From NCBI RefSeq assembly GCF_900101835.1, contig NZ_FNAF01000003.1:1-64000 (forward strand): 64,000 nt of DNA, in the 5' to 3' direction. The notes beneath the pieces were generated by a model, which made no database searches, was not told the origin of the DNA, and saw nothing but the letters and a program-made list of their open reading frames with translations. Source of the DNA: Peptococcus niger (GTDB lineage: Bacteria; Bacillota; Peptococcia; Peptococcales; Peptococcaceae). A program made the translations under genes and the position numbers. Shown here piece after piece: positions 35,201 to 43,200 of this stretch. Positions within the stretch are counted from its first letter, which is position 1. Every line of letters begins with the position of its first letter.

Positions 35201-37177
35201 GCGAAGATGCTAGGTGACACCCTAATCAAAAAACCAGAAGTCAAAGCGGCAACCGGCTGGAAGCAAAAAGCCGATGCAGATGCTTGGGATACTCCGGACA
35301 CATTCGAAATAACAGCCGACAAAACGGTTAAGGCACAATATGAACCGCTCGCTGATGTCATCCCCCAAGAAAAAGAGGACGGTACCGACAAGCCCGACGG
35401 CTACATTAGCGTTACATTCTCTACGGAAACGAACGGTAAGATAGAAGGAACTGACAAGACAACGAGAGTCATCTACGTTAATCCGAATAAGGCAGTCGTG
35501 TTGAATGACCAAGCACCAAAAGTAACACCCAACACCGGCTTTGAATTTGCAGACTGGGACACCCAAATCGAAAAAGCAATTCAATACAAGGATAAGGACG
35601 TTATCAAGGCGAAATACAATACAATCGGCGATGTGATTCCCCAAGGAAAACCCGACGGCAGCGATAAGCCGGCAGGTTATCTCACCGTCACGTTTGTGAA
35701 GGGCAATCATGGTGAACTAAACGGCCAGACCGTCTACTATGTCAAGCCCAGCACAGAAGTGACCGTACCGGCTCCTGCTGTGACACCGGCATCGGGCTGG
35801 AAGCATGAAGGTTGGGATAAGGCCCTAACGCAAACATTTACTGAAGACACGACCATTACGGCACAATACGATTCCTTCGGTGATATTATTCCTCAGGAAA
35901 AAACTGATGGATCGGACAAGCCTGACGGCTACGTCACAGTTACCTTTAACAAGGGTGCGAACGGAAGTCTCGAAGGACAAACTGTTTACTACGTCAATCC
36001 GACTGCCGGAAAGACATTGGCCGATGTAATCCATCCCACCATCAAGCCGGCAACAGGTTTCACGTCAGCCGGATGGGACAAAGAGGATACGACAGCGATA
36101 ACAGGCGACATCACTGTAACAGCGAAGTATCAATCAGAAAACGATGTCATCCCGAAGACAAAGGATGACGGAACAGAAAACGACAAACCCGAAGGCTATA
36201 TCACCGTCACCTTTGAAAAGGGTGAGCACGGTAGGTTAAACGGTAAAACTGTCTACTACGTCAACCCGAAGAAGGCCGTTGTGCTTAAGGATCAGGCACC
36301 GGATGTTACGCCCGACAAAGACTACACCTTTACCGGATGGGATACTACCATCGAAAAAGCCATCCAATACAAAGATGGTGATAAGATTACCGCCAAATAT
36401 ACGGAAAAAGAAACCAAACCTGGTAGACGTTCCGGTGGTTCAAGTGGCGGCAGTGGCGGCGTCCTCGTTCCGTCTACGCCTAAGCCGACGCCGGAAAAAC
36501 CGTCGGAAGGGGACTTGAACAAGGATGACCACTACCAGTACCTCATTGGCTATCCGGATGGGACCTTTGCGCCCAACCGGGGCATGACCCGGGCTGAGGT
36601 GGCCACCATGTTTACCCGTCTCTTGAAAGACCGCCCTGTTAAGTGGCTCCACTACAGTTCCGGTTTGAGCGACATTTACGCCGGCGACTGGTATGCAGAT
36701 ACGGTGGGCTATGCTGTTGAAAAAGGCATTGTCTCCGGTTATCCGGATGGAACTTTCAGACCCAACCAGCCCATTACCCGGGCAGAATTTGCCTCCATCG
36801 CCTCTCGCTTTGCCGCGCTCACTGAAGAAAAAGATCTCAGCTTCAGCGATTTGGATGCAAGCCACTGGGGCTACAAGGCCATCCGCCTGGCGGCCTCCAA
36901 CGGTTGGATCTCCGGTTATCCGGACAACACCTTCCGCCCTGAAAAAGCCATCAGCCGGGCAGAAGTGACCTCCATCACCAACCGCATGCTCAACCGTTAC
37001 GCAGACCTCGACTGGATCGACGCTCACCGCGCCGAAGTTATCCGGTTTAGCGATGTTGGCCGCAGCGATTGGTTCTTTGAACCGGTCATGGAAGCCACCA
37101 TGGGCCATGACTTTACCCGCGATAAAGACGGTAAAGCTGAACACTGGACCGGTCTTAACGGTAAGACCTTTATCTAA
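29231..37177 (+). CDS. Surface protein C: giant repeat protein with three SLH domains
   Basis: 2648 aa. The start is TTG 29231; AAGGAG overlaps the stop codon of gene B, so the two are translationally coupled. A signal peptide (about 1-27) and a unique head of about 330 residues with a possible CnaB-like part come first. An InlB-like repeat (364-444) and a Rib-like module (445-572) follow. Two MucBP-like modules start at about 665 and 866 (IKYVDENGKEI; VKYLDLDGKPI). At least 15 beta repeats of the DVIP...GYVTVTF type run from 947 to 2391, interrupted by another Rib-like module before repeat 10. A Ser/Gly linker leads to three SLH domains and the tail EHWTGLNGKTFI. GC content varies strongly along the gene. 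Probable wall-anchored adhesin. Confidence 0.87.
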   Translation: MKKRIFTLALALVMILQTVMPVAGVAKEKPPEQKKMVKVGEMDLKSYPQPSIKIVQEVNRQKKLQSKGGKVPGGARLFSSPYFPGQDPDNDKKPLIYANVNAVFSTKGLDGGKFDWGGVFGKDQDGKTNKAQIVFEQIDYDTSTRTGVKFFLKVDKDGTYTWSDDQGKPTKLPLYSKELKPFKYEVLLDEDVSDHVKLLTARFFGTREKYYFGEPDPVTGEIVGTINLDLSLQQIASTKFTSKWNTGVEEADRPTVEGSFLPGNETDPEMYGIFKFPSNDTGKTIIRNDQLDPNNPGEYSEYRAADLEKTPKVDVADPDPDSTDTYVLDRDNKKISYKEKTYRYTFTYDVINGGKLTMTEIIPVTFDANGGKFASITEEGADQKIVKEVDYDGTLTDKAEEPTQDRETFKGWSTTTDGKTPATDADFKNITKAKTFYAIWVNNPITAEELTVNESFKEDGTTEYVNDFIPPLDTLKGQVKIKDANGDPQPLAADDTFEILKDDGQTAFTQAEIDDGTLKDYLYEKLKEKDNPKGEPTRVETVKAKVTYANGTSRTVDIPIKVIKNIYEAKTKEGKPIYVPGDYVKVTLDPTKKATDPQKIYYYVNPAAKVVIPGEDPTGTDGNVFAKWTMKADTASGEGADYTLRDRHQFAAASTIEAQYEKEKQGIINIKYVDENGKEIDSKYHVDGVDYPSTKEGKSGALATEKEYPTPGPAFKGYIYTSRDAIKSQHYNDPATDTITYQYTKKVTTDDKSTSWVYFPVVFDANGGEFKSDTATQKTVYVYFDGNDATVEKVTFKEVKDEFEKAYSNPTKDGFDFKEWQNAKTNGTKPADDYEIQFKGWDWEADPDNGYVPETFYAHYEQASALVKYLDLDGKPIADEFKIDGVEYPTEKEGKLGEAIASDVFTKDNAPKLIGYKFNRIELNPVNSKYALDNKATIKIYYEKLPDVIPAKDGSGNPNEKPEGYVEVKFVPTDKAKDTTEKIFYVNPKKDVTIPIADPEAKATYTFKEWKMGADAKGAVYTPSTGQKFTDDLTVITATYEETKNIIPYDPSVPDPMVRPEGYVRVTFAADMGLKLTEQKAYYVKKNAGITLGNADLVKPAYKEETGYKFKEWDKEDTLTIAEADILVTAKATKLDPVIPEKDGEGNPNDKPEGYKEVTFVVKIGDEAKGKVTGVAKFYVNPTEYVTINPPATKANTGYEFGAWDKDATIPTVYKEDTTITGSFNGLKDVIPKTKDDDSEKPAGYVKVTFELEKLDGKEAGKIVDGETITYFVKPNTDVTIPQPGTLVNTGYEFKTWNPDTSKKAQYSQDTTVKGNFKKLENIIPSKKDDGTPNAKPDGYITVTFDKGDHGKDITGKTVYYVNPKADPLKKLGDTLIKKPTVKAETGYKFTGWDTKDDFEIKADKTVKAKYDSIDDVVPKTKDDESEKPEDYITVTFVKGEHGKELTGQAVYYVNPNKAVVLKEKAPTAVPNTGYKFARWDVSIDQAIQYKDGAEITALYNDPGNISTTEVASYVKVEFKPGTNGALEGTQAYWIKPGVEVNIPAPAVKPNVGYKFDKWDKSLTVTAKAGDPTYEITATYTEKATIIPKTKSDDSEKPNGYVTVTFTTDGNGSLEGTTTYFVNPNKEADFTQIADNLTKKPNIGYTEKGGSWNSTDFKKTFNANAEFKFGFKKLEDVIPAKEGEDRPEGYVTVKLIPTDKATVATEKSYWVKADTEVTITDKPMGTKVKDANDITYDYTFAGWTVTRGTIASWNDENIKGKFIQDTEITAKYNLKLVDVMPLPLAQDNVVTPIGETPDVNTLIKNKDKLPENTTINYATGGEPSVDKAGKTTAKVEVKYPNGKTTIVEVPITVVNNVIPKVDENTKKPDGYVMVTFEIEGKGGTIADGETTVYYVNPKQDVTIPQPDTIADTGYMFDKWDKDTKTPTKYLDETTVKGSFKSQKDIIPATNDDGTKNDKPEGYVTLTFDKGEQGKEITGQRVYYVNPKTDPAKMLGDTLIKKPEVKAATGWKQKADADAWDTPDTFEITADKTVKAQYEPLADVIPQEKEDGTDKPDGYISVTFSTETNGKIEGTDKTTRVIYVNPNKAVVLNDQAPKVTPNTGFEFADWDTQIEKAIQYKDKDVIKAKYNTIGDVIPQGKPDGSDKPAGYLTVTFVKGNHGELNGQTVYYVKPSTEVTVPAPAVTPASGWKHEGWDKALTQTFTEDTTITAQYDSFGDIIPQEKTDGSDKPDGYVTVTFNKGANGSLEGQTVYYVNPTAGKTLADVIHPTIKPATGFTSAGWDKEDTTAITGDITVTAKYQSENDVIPKTKDDGTENDKPEGYITVTFEKGEHGRLNGKTVYYVNPKKAVVLKDQAPDVTPDKDYTFTGWDTTIEKAIQYKDGDKITAKYTEKETKPGRRSGGSSGGSGGVLVPSTPKPTPEKPSEGDLNKDDHYQYLIGYPDGTFAPNRGMTRAEVATMFTRLLKDRPVKWLHYSSGLSDIYAGDWYADTVGYAVEKGIVSGYPDGTFRPNQPITRAEFASIASRFAALTEEKDLSFSDLDASHWGYKAIRLAASNGWISGYPDNTFRPEKAISRAEVTSITNRMLNRYADLDWIDAHRAEVIRFSDVGRSDWFFEPVMEATMGHDFTRDKDGKAEHWTGLNGKTFI
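32069..36405 (+). repeat. Array of 15 beta repeats in surface protein C
   Basis: Units of about 75-100 codons. The pattern is D-V/I-I-P, a polar linker, K-P-E/D-G-Y-V/I-x-V-T-F, a Gly-rich turn, YYVNP, then GY-x-F-x-x-W-D and D-x-x-I-x-A-x-Y. Units 4-6 (32915-33740) and 10-12 (34795-35622) correspond in order and length, which suggests duplication of a three-unit block. A Rib-like module sits before unit 10. Confidence 0.85.
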
Positions 37178-37237
37178 GCTTTTATAAGGCCTTGGCTTTT
37201 AGCCAAAGCGATAAGATCCCAGTCTAAGTAGAAAATA
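37178..37237 (+). repeat. 3' untranslated segment shared with gene E
   Basis: The 60 bases after the gene C stop resemble those after gene E (56435-56494). Shared blocks include CTTTATA, CTTGG, CGATAAGA, CCAGTCTAA and TAGAAAA at the same spacing. The 3' ends of the two genes therefore duplicated together with their flanks. Confidence 0.7.
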
Positions 37238-37254
37238 CCCTCTTGCATTGAACC

Positions 37255-37294
37255 GCCTCCCCTTTCTTGGATGCCAAGAAAGGGGAGGCTTTTT
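37255..37294 (+). terminator. Intrinsic terminator of the B-C operon
   Basis: GCCTCCCCTTTCTTGG (37255-37270), loop ATG, CCAAGAAAGGGGAGGC (37274-37289) and five T: a 16-base perfect stem. Confidence 0.95.
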
Positions 37295-37777
37295 CATGCC
37301 CTCAGATAAGCGAGTGAAACATAATCCCCTGGTCCCCTCCCTGGCTCCTGCATGATTCAAAGGGGGGGCTTGGGTCATGCCGGCGGGCAGGGCGTCCGGC
37401 CCGCCGGCAAGGACAAGCGGCCCACCACAGACCCACCGGCCGGCCCCGGTCGGCTTGTGCCTATCGGATGGCGCCGATTTCCCTTTGACCGGGAAAAATT
37501 CCCCGCCTTGCATCTCAGTGACCGGACCGAATGCGATAAGAAGGCCGGGTTAATTTGGCCTACAGGCCTTTATCCAAGCTGCCGGGTAAATTTACAGAAA
37601 AAACAGGGAGAAATCGGCGAAAGGCGTGTTCATGGGCGGGCGCTTTTGGTATACTAGAGACGAATGCTTTGCCGGGGCACTTTTAGCCGGAAGGGCTGAG
37701 GGTGGCTCGGTTGATGAACTGTGGCCGGCCTGGCTGTCGGCCATATAATGTTGTTGTACAGGAAATGGAGGAAGCGA
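37295..37777. other. Intergenic region before the transketolase genes
   Basis: No supported gene in 480 bases. An extended -10 element TGGTATACT (37647-37655) with a weak -35 is a promoter candidate for the transketolase genes. A second TATAAT occurs at 37744-37749 without a good -35. Confidence 0.4.
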
Positions 37778-38611
37778 ATGAGTAAGATCCGGGTGGAGAC
37801 GCTGCAGGCGCATGCCGATGCGATTCGCTGTGATGTATTGCGCATGATTACGGAAGCCGGCAGCGGGCATCCGGGCGGTTCTTTATCCGCCGCAGAATGC
37901 CTCACCTATTTATATTTTCACGCCATGACCCTTGACCCGGCCAACCCGCAAATGGCGGACCGGGACCGGTTTGTCCTTTCCAAGGGCCACGCCGCACCGG
38001 TGCTGTATGCCACCCTGGCCCACCGGGGATTTTTCCCGGTGGCGGATTTAATGGGCCTGCGTAAGCTTGGCAGTCCCCTGCAGGGGCATCCGGACATGCG
38101 GAAGGTGCCCGGGGTGGAAATGTCCACCGGCAGCCTGGGGACCGGCTTTTCCACGGCGATTGGCATGGCCCTGGCGGCGCGGCTGGATGGGTCAAACCGC
38201 CGCACCTTTGTCCTCCTGGGCGATGGCGAGTTGGATGAAGGCCAGGTCTGGGAAGCGGCCATGGCGGCCGGCCATTACAAACTGAACCGGCTCATTGCCT
38301 TTGTGGATGTGAACGGTTTGCAAATTGACGGCTTCACCAAGGACGTTATGAACCCGGAGCCGGTGGATCAAAAATTCGCCGCCTTCGGCTGGGACGTGCA
38401 GGTGATTGACGGCCATGATTTTAAGGCCATTCACGAGGCGGTGGACCAGGCCTCTGCAGCCTCCGGCGACCGTCCCCACATGATCGTCATGCGGACGGTT
38501 AAGGGACAGGGCGTTTCCTTTATGGAGAACCAATGCAAGTGGCACGGCAGCGCGCCCTCTCAGGATGAGCTGGCGCAAGCCTTGGAAGAATTGGCGGAAG
38601 GTGGCAAGTAA
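37778..38611 (+). CDS. Transketolase, N-terminal subunit
   Basis: 277 aa. With the next gene it forms a split transketolase, which moves two-carbon ketol units between sugar phosphates in the non-oxidative pentose phosphate pathway. It carries the thiamine diphosphate half: SGHPGGSLS, the LSKGHAAP segment and GDGELDEGQ-WEA, ending the cofactor motif with the DVNG region. ATG 37778 is chosen for GGAGG at 37767 and the family start (SKIRVETL); the frame is open from 37721. Its stop codon overlaps the next start (TAATG). Metabolic gene pair lying between two blocks of surface-protein genes. Confidence 0.94.
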   Translation: MSKIRVETLQAHADAIRCDVLRMITEAGSGHPGGSLSAAECLTYLYFHAMTLDPANPQMADRDRFVLSKGHAAPVLYATLAHRGFFPVADLMGLRKLGSPLQGHPDMRKVPGVEMSTGSLGTGFSTAIGMALAARLDGSNRRTFVLLGDGELDEGQVWEAAMAAGHYKLNRLIAFVDVNGLQIDGFTKDVMNPEPVDQKFAAFGWDVQVIDGHDFKAIHEAVDQASAASGDRPHMIVMRTVKGQGVSFMENQCKWHGSAPSQDELAQALEELAEGGK

Positions 38612-39549
38612 TGGATAAACAAGCAACACGTGATGCGTACGGGCAAGCCTTGGCAGACCTGGGACAGGTCCGGGAAGACGTCGTCGTTTTAGATGCCGAC
38701 TTATCCGGCTCAACCAAAACATCCCTCTTTGCCAAAGCCTTTCCCGACCGTTTCTTTGATATGGGCATTGCCGAGCAAAATATGATCGGCACCGCCGCCG
38801 GCCTGGCGGCATCCGGCTACCTGCCCTTTGCCTCAACCTTTGCCGTTTTTGCCTGCGGACGGGCTTACGACCAAATCCGCAATTCGGTCTGTTACCCGAA
38901 CTTGCCTGTGAAAATCTGCGCCAGCCATGCCGGCCTGACCGTCGGCGAAGATGGCGGGTCTCACCAGATGATTGAAGACCTGGCACTGATGCGGGCCCTG
39001 CCCAATATGACCGTCCTCGTTCCGGCCGACGGCCCTGAAGCCGCCCAAGCCTTGGTTGCCGCCGCCGAGGTGGACGGCCCCGTCTATATGCGGCTGGGAC
39101 GGCCCAAGGTGCCCGTCATCACCGAGCCGGGCGAGCCCTTTATCGTCGGTAAAGCCGGCGTTTTGCGGGAAGGGATTGACGTGACCCTCATCGCCTGCGG
39201 CATCATGGTCGCCAAGGCCATGGACGCCGCCGAACGGCTGGCCGACCGGGGCATCTCTGCCACCGTACTCAACATGGCCAGCATCAAACCCATCGATCGA
39301 GAGGCCATCCTTCACTGGGCGGATGTGACCGGGGCCATCGTCACCGCAGAAGAGCACACCATCTTTGGCGGCCTGGGCAGTGCCGTCGCTGAAGTGGTCG
39401 TCCAGGAAAACCCTGTCCCCATGGAAATGGTCGGCGTCAATGACCAGTTCGGCCAAAGCGGCAAGCCCGATGACCTCTTGGCAGCCTATAACCTCACCAG
39501 CCAAGCCATCGCCGACGCCGCCATCCGCGCCGTCGATCGAAAAGAATAA
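38611..39549 (+). CDS. Transketolase, C-terminal subunit
   Basis: 312 aa. It supplies the pyrimidine-binding and C-terminal domains of the split transketolase. Visible motifs are DMGIAEQNMIG with the conserved Glu that activates thiamine diphosphate, FAVFACGRAYDQIR, and SHAGLTVGEDGGSHQ. The C-terminal domain (about 190-312) has the EEHTIFGGLGSAV segment. Start and stop of the two subunit genes overlap by one base, so they should be made in equal amounts. Followed by a terminator-like hairpin. Confidence 0.94.
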   Translation: MDKQATRDAYGQALADLGQVREDVVVLDADLSGSTKTSLFAKAFPDRFFDMGIAEQNMIGTAAGLAASGYLPFASTFAVFACGRAYDQIRNSVCYPNLPVKICASHAGLTVGEDGGSHQMIEDLALMRALPNMTVLVPADGPEAAQALVAAAEVDGPVYMRLGRPKVPVITEPGEPFIVGKAGVLREGIDVTLIACGIMVAKAMDAAERLADRGISATVLNMASIKPIDREAILHWADVTGAIVTAEEHTIFGGLGSAVAEVVVQENPVPMEMVGVNDQFGQSGKPDDLLAAYNLTSQAIADAAIRAVDRKE

Positions 39550-39586
39550 GCCCTGCGCCACAGACACCTGTGGCAAGGTAAAGAGC

Positions 39587-39636
39587 AAACCACCCCATCT
39601 GTGCGCAAAGCCTGCGCCCGGATGGGGTGGTTTGTT
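39587..39636 (+). terminator. Terminator-like hairpin after the transketolase genes
   Basis: AAACCACCCCATC (39587-39599) pairs perfectly with GATGGGGTGGTTT (39621-39633). The T tract is short (TTTGTTG) and the loop is 21 bases. Confidence 0.75.
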
Positions 39637-39727
39637 GTGGGGGATAATCATCTTAATTCATAAGTAAAATTAATCGAACATAACCTGCAAATTTTTGATT
39701 TGTGCATAATAAAAGGGGGTAATCGAC

Positions 39728-39756
39728 TTGCGTTATTAAAATGAAGCACTTATAAT
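39728..39756 (+). promoter_or_regulatory. Promoter of surface-protein gene D
   Basis: TTGCGT (39728-39733), a 17-base spacer and a perfect TATAAT (39751-39756) in an AT-rich stretch. It predicts an unusually long leader of about 455 bases before the start codon. Confidence 0.6.
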
Positions 39757-40219
39757 AATTTTATAAAACAAATTAGAGTGGGCAGGTTTCATTAAGAAAT
39801 AGCCCCATGATATGACAGGAGCTTGTTACATTATAAATAGCACTAACATGAATGCTGCCAAGGGTCATCCCGGTGGCCCCCAGTCTATTAAATAGAGTGA
39901 AAACTTTTGCTAAATAAAAAAATCTTGTTGCACAAGTCTGACAGAAATACCACAGGAGAGAGGGGAGTGAGACAGATGGTGTTTTTTTATTATTCTATAG
40001 GTAACCTGACTGGTCAGCGCTCGGAAAGAGACGGACCTTGTCGATGCCGTCCCTAGGAGAAGGGGCGGCTGAGCACCACAAGCCATTTGCCAAAACGGCG
40101 CCGGTGTCCCGGGTTCATGCACAGGACGCCTTTTGTTTAACAGCACTTGCAACCCAAACAATGACAAGGACCCATGCCGTATCGGCAAATGCATACACCC
40201 ATAAAAGGAGGTAGTATTG
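39757..40219 (+). other. Long structured leader of gene D
   Basis: About 460 bases with no supported reading frame. The first half is AT-rich. From 40005 it is GC-rich and can fold: GACGG (40030-40034) pairs with CCGTC (40047-40051), inside a weaker GGT-CAGC/GCTG-ACC outer pairing. A terminator-like hairpin follows at 40103-40138. I matched it to no known riboswitch class. The ribosome site AAGGAGGT is at 40205-40212. Confidence 0.45.
40103..40138 (+). terminator. Terminator-like hairpin inside the gene D leader
   Basis: GGTGTCC (40103-40109) can pair with GGACGCC (40124-40130), followed by TTTTGTTT. An alternative pairing of CAAAA-GGCG just upstream with CGCCTTTTG uses the same 3' arm. It lies 80 bases before the start codon, so it could act as an attenuator. 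Confidence 0.45.
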
Positions 40220-43200
40220 ATGAAGAAGATTTTAGCGGCCCTGATTGCTGTCGTCTTCTTAGTGACGTCTCTCCCATTATTTGCCACTGCCGCTGATGCC
40301 AGCCAAGGGCAGCCGATGGGATTGAACGCACTGATGACCGGGCCGAGATCCTCGGGAGGTGCGGTGACCAGCAACCAATGGCCCACCGGCAACTTCCCGC
40401 TCATGCCCAACTACAGCGGCCAGACGCCGAACGCCACCGGCTCCACCGGCCTCAAGTACGGCGGAACCGTTCGGGATAATAGTGGTGAGTACATTAACGT
40501 ACAAATCACCCAAGTCGGCAAAGTTTACGGTGAACGCAACTTCAGCGCGAGCAACTTGCGCAACGCTGTGGGCTGGTCCCACTTAATCCTGCACTTTGAC
40601 CCGGTCCTTTTTGAAAATCTGGACCTGGACAAGTCAAGCATTACGGGCCCCGGAGGGACCTTTAATTTAAGTGAAAGGGCTAAGGGCGATCAGGACATTT
40701 ATAAGACCGACGATTACTCGGTGTCCATTCCCATGATCCGTATTTTCAAAAATGATTGGACGCCCCAAGAAGATCAACGGGCAACCATGAAGTTATACCT
40801 GAAGGATGGCCATAATTTAGTTAGCGGCACCAATTATTTAATCGAGCACCGCACCATGGCCCAAACCAATGATCTCTATTCCCAAATCTACATTCGGGAT
40901 TACATCATGGGGATTGAAAACACAAACGTCCGTGCCTTTGACTCGCCGGCTTACATGCAATACACCGGCAACTTGAATGTGCCTTACAATACGGTAAGCA
41001 ATCCACCAAAATATTCAAGCTACCGGCAAGACGTGATGTCAAACGCATACACGGATGTCTACATCGATTGGAATACCAACGAGCTCCACGTCAACTACGT
41101 TTATGAGACAACGGAAGATATTAGAGCCTATGACCGTACCCAATTCGTGCAATTGTTCCCGGAAAAATTAAAGGAAACCTTAGCGCCGCGAAACGGCGTC
41201 TACGCCAAGTTTAACCACGTCTATAAACGGGGTGACCTGGCTTGGGGTAATGACCGGGGGATTGCCTTTACGGACTTGAATTCGTTTGCGGGAACGAAAG
41301 GCGGCCTGGCCGGTTATCGCCTGCGTATTCCGAACAATGTCTCCGGCTATACCCATCCCTGGAACTGGGTCACCGAAACGACCCAAGCCTACGGAAGCAA
41401 TTTGAGTGCCAGCAATGGTCGCTACATGGCCTACTCCATGACCCACGGCCCCATTGCCAACCACATGATTTACTACATCGATCCGGAAAAGTTCATGAAA
41501 GCTTTTGACAATCTGGACGATTTACAATTCACCTCTTTCTTTGTCACAAGAGATAACAATGAAACCGTCGGCGGTGTCCTTAAAAACTCCGAGTCCATGA
41601 ACTCCCTCGGCGTGACAAAGACCATGACCAATTCGCCGAAAATTGACGACATCTATACCGATTCCGAAAAGATTACCGGGGACACCGGCTACAACAATGC
41701 CAACAGCAATGTTTACGTCGTTGCCAAGAATTTCAAAGACCCGGCGAAGTCCAAGACCCAATTGGTCAACTCCGACGGTAAAATCGAATTCTATCCGACG
41801 AACTTTGACGGCGTCTTTGATAACATGCAAAAAGACGACAAGCTCTCCTTTGAAACCATTTACCGCTACGCCAACTACTACAAATCCCGTCCCACCATTG
41901 AAAAGGTAAAAGCGCGGATTATATTCGACAAGTACGACGGCGACAAGGACCTTTCCGTCACAGTGCCCTCTTCCGATAAATTCAGGGGGCAAGAAGGCTA
42001 TAAAGAAAACGGCCTAGGCGAAGCCAATATGCCGAAGGCGCCGACTCGCGAAGGCTTTATATTTAAGGGCTGGTCCACGAAAAAGACCACCGCAAGTGAA
42101 TTTGCCAATGCAAAAACACTTACTGATGTAAAACAATGGAACGAAGGCAAGGCCTATAAATTTGACGGCACAGTACCCGTCAACAAGTCTTATCGGGTCT
42201 ATCCGGTATGGGAAGAAGAAAACCAAGGCTTTACCATCGTCCTTCACTCCAATGACGGCACCGATCGCGTTGAAAAGATCGACGTAGCCTACGACGAAAA
42301 ATTGCCGACCAAGGCCACCATGGACGGCATTGCATCCATGGAAGAACAATATGGCGAACTGGCCAAGGGCGGTTACTCGCCTTTAGCCAAACTGCCCAAC
42401 GGCTACGCGACCAAAGACGGCGAACAAGCAATCTTCGGCAAGCGCGCCGGCTACAACCTCGTCGGTTGGTCCACCGTTAAAGACAACAGCAATGTCCAAA
42501 TCGAAGACCTGTACTCTAATATGGGGATGCTCGCCAAAGATGGGGAAGGTAAAGACGGTAAGTACTACCTGTCCACCGTCCGTACCAAGGCGCAAGGCAT
42601 CGGTCAAGCTGCCGCCGGCAAACTCTTTGAAGAGATAACGCCGGACAAAAACAACGAAATCCATCTCTACGCGGCTTGGAAGCCTTACTTTGACGTTACC
42701 CTGTCCAAGTCTTGGTACGACTCCACCAAGCCGGAATTCAAGGATAAAACCGTCAAGGAAATCCTGCAATTCCTGGCTCACGGCAACCAACAAGAAACGC
42801 CACCGTCGGATGCCTCCTTGGCAGAACCCATTCAAATCGGTCTCTTATACCGGACGGCTGTTACCGAAGCCAACGACCCGACCATTACCGGTCAGGCCAA
42901 CTACTACCTGGTCGATGACAGTCTGAAAGACCTGCCGAAAAACGGCGGTCCCTTAAAATGGAACCTGCCCTCCTATGACGCCTACGGCAAACGGCTTTCC
43001 TACATTGCCGTAGAATTTGAACAAGGTCAATCCGGTAAAGACAAGTACAACGGATTCGGCCAAAAATGGACCAACATCTGGGCATCCGTGGCGGACAATC
43101 TCCACAAAAAGCCCGGCGAAGTTTGGGACAACGAATCCATTTCCAAAGTTCAAACCCTGGTTGTGCCTAAGGGCAATGGCGAAGTGGATGCCTTCTCCGG

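Noticed and set aside
40005-40140. Gene D leader as a known riboswitch (cobalamin, T-box, c-di-GMP, SAM, glycine)
   Set aside because: None of the conserved core motifs of these classes could be found by eye, so it is reported only as an unassigned structured leader.
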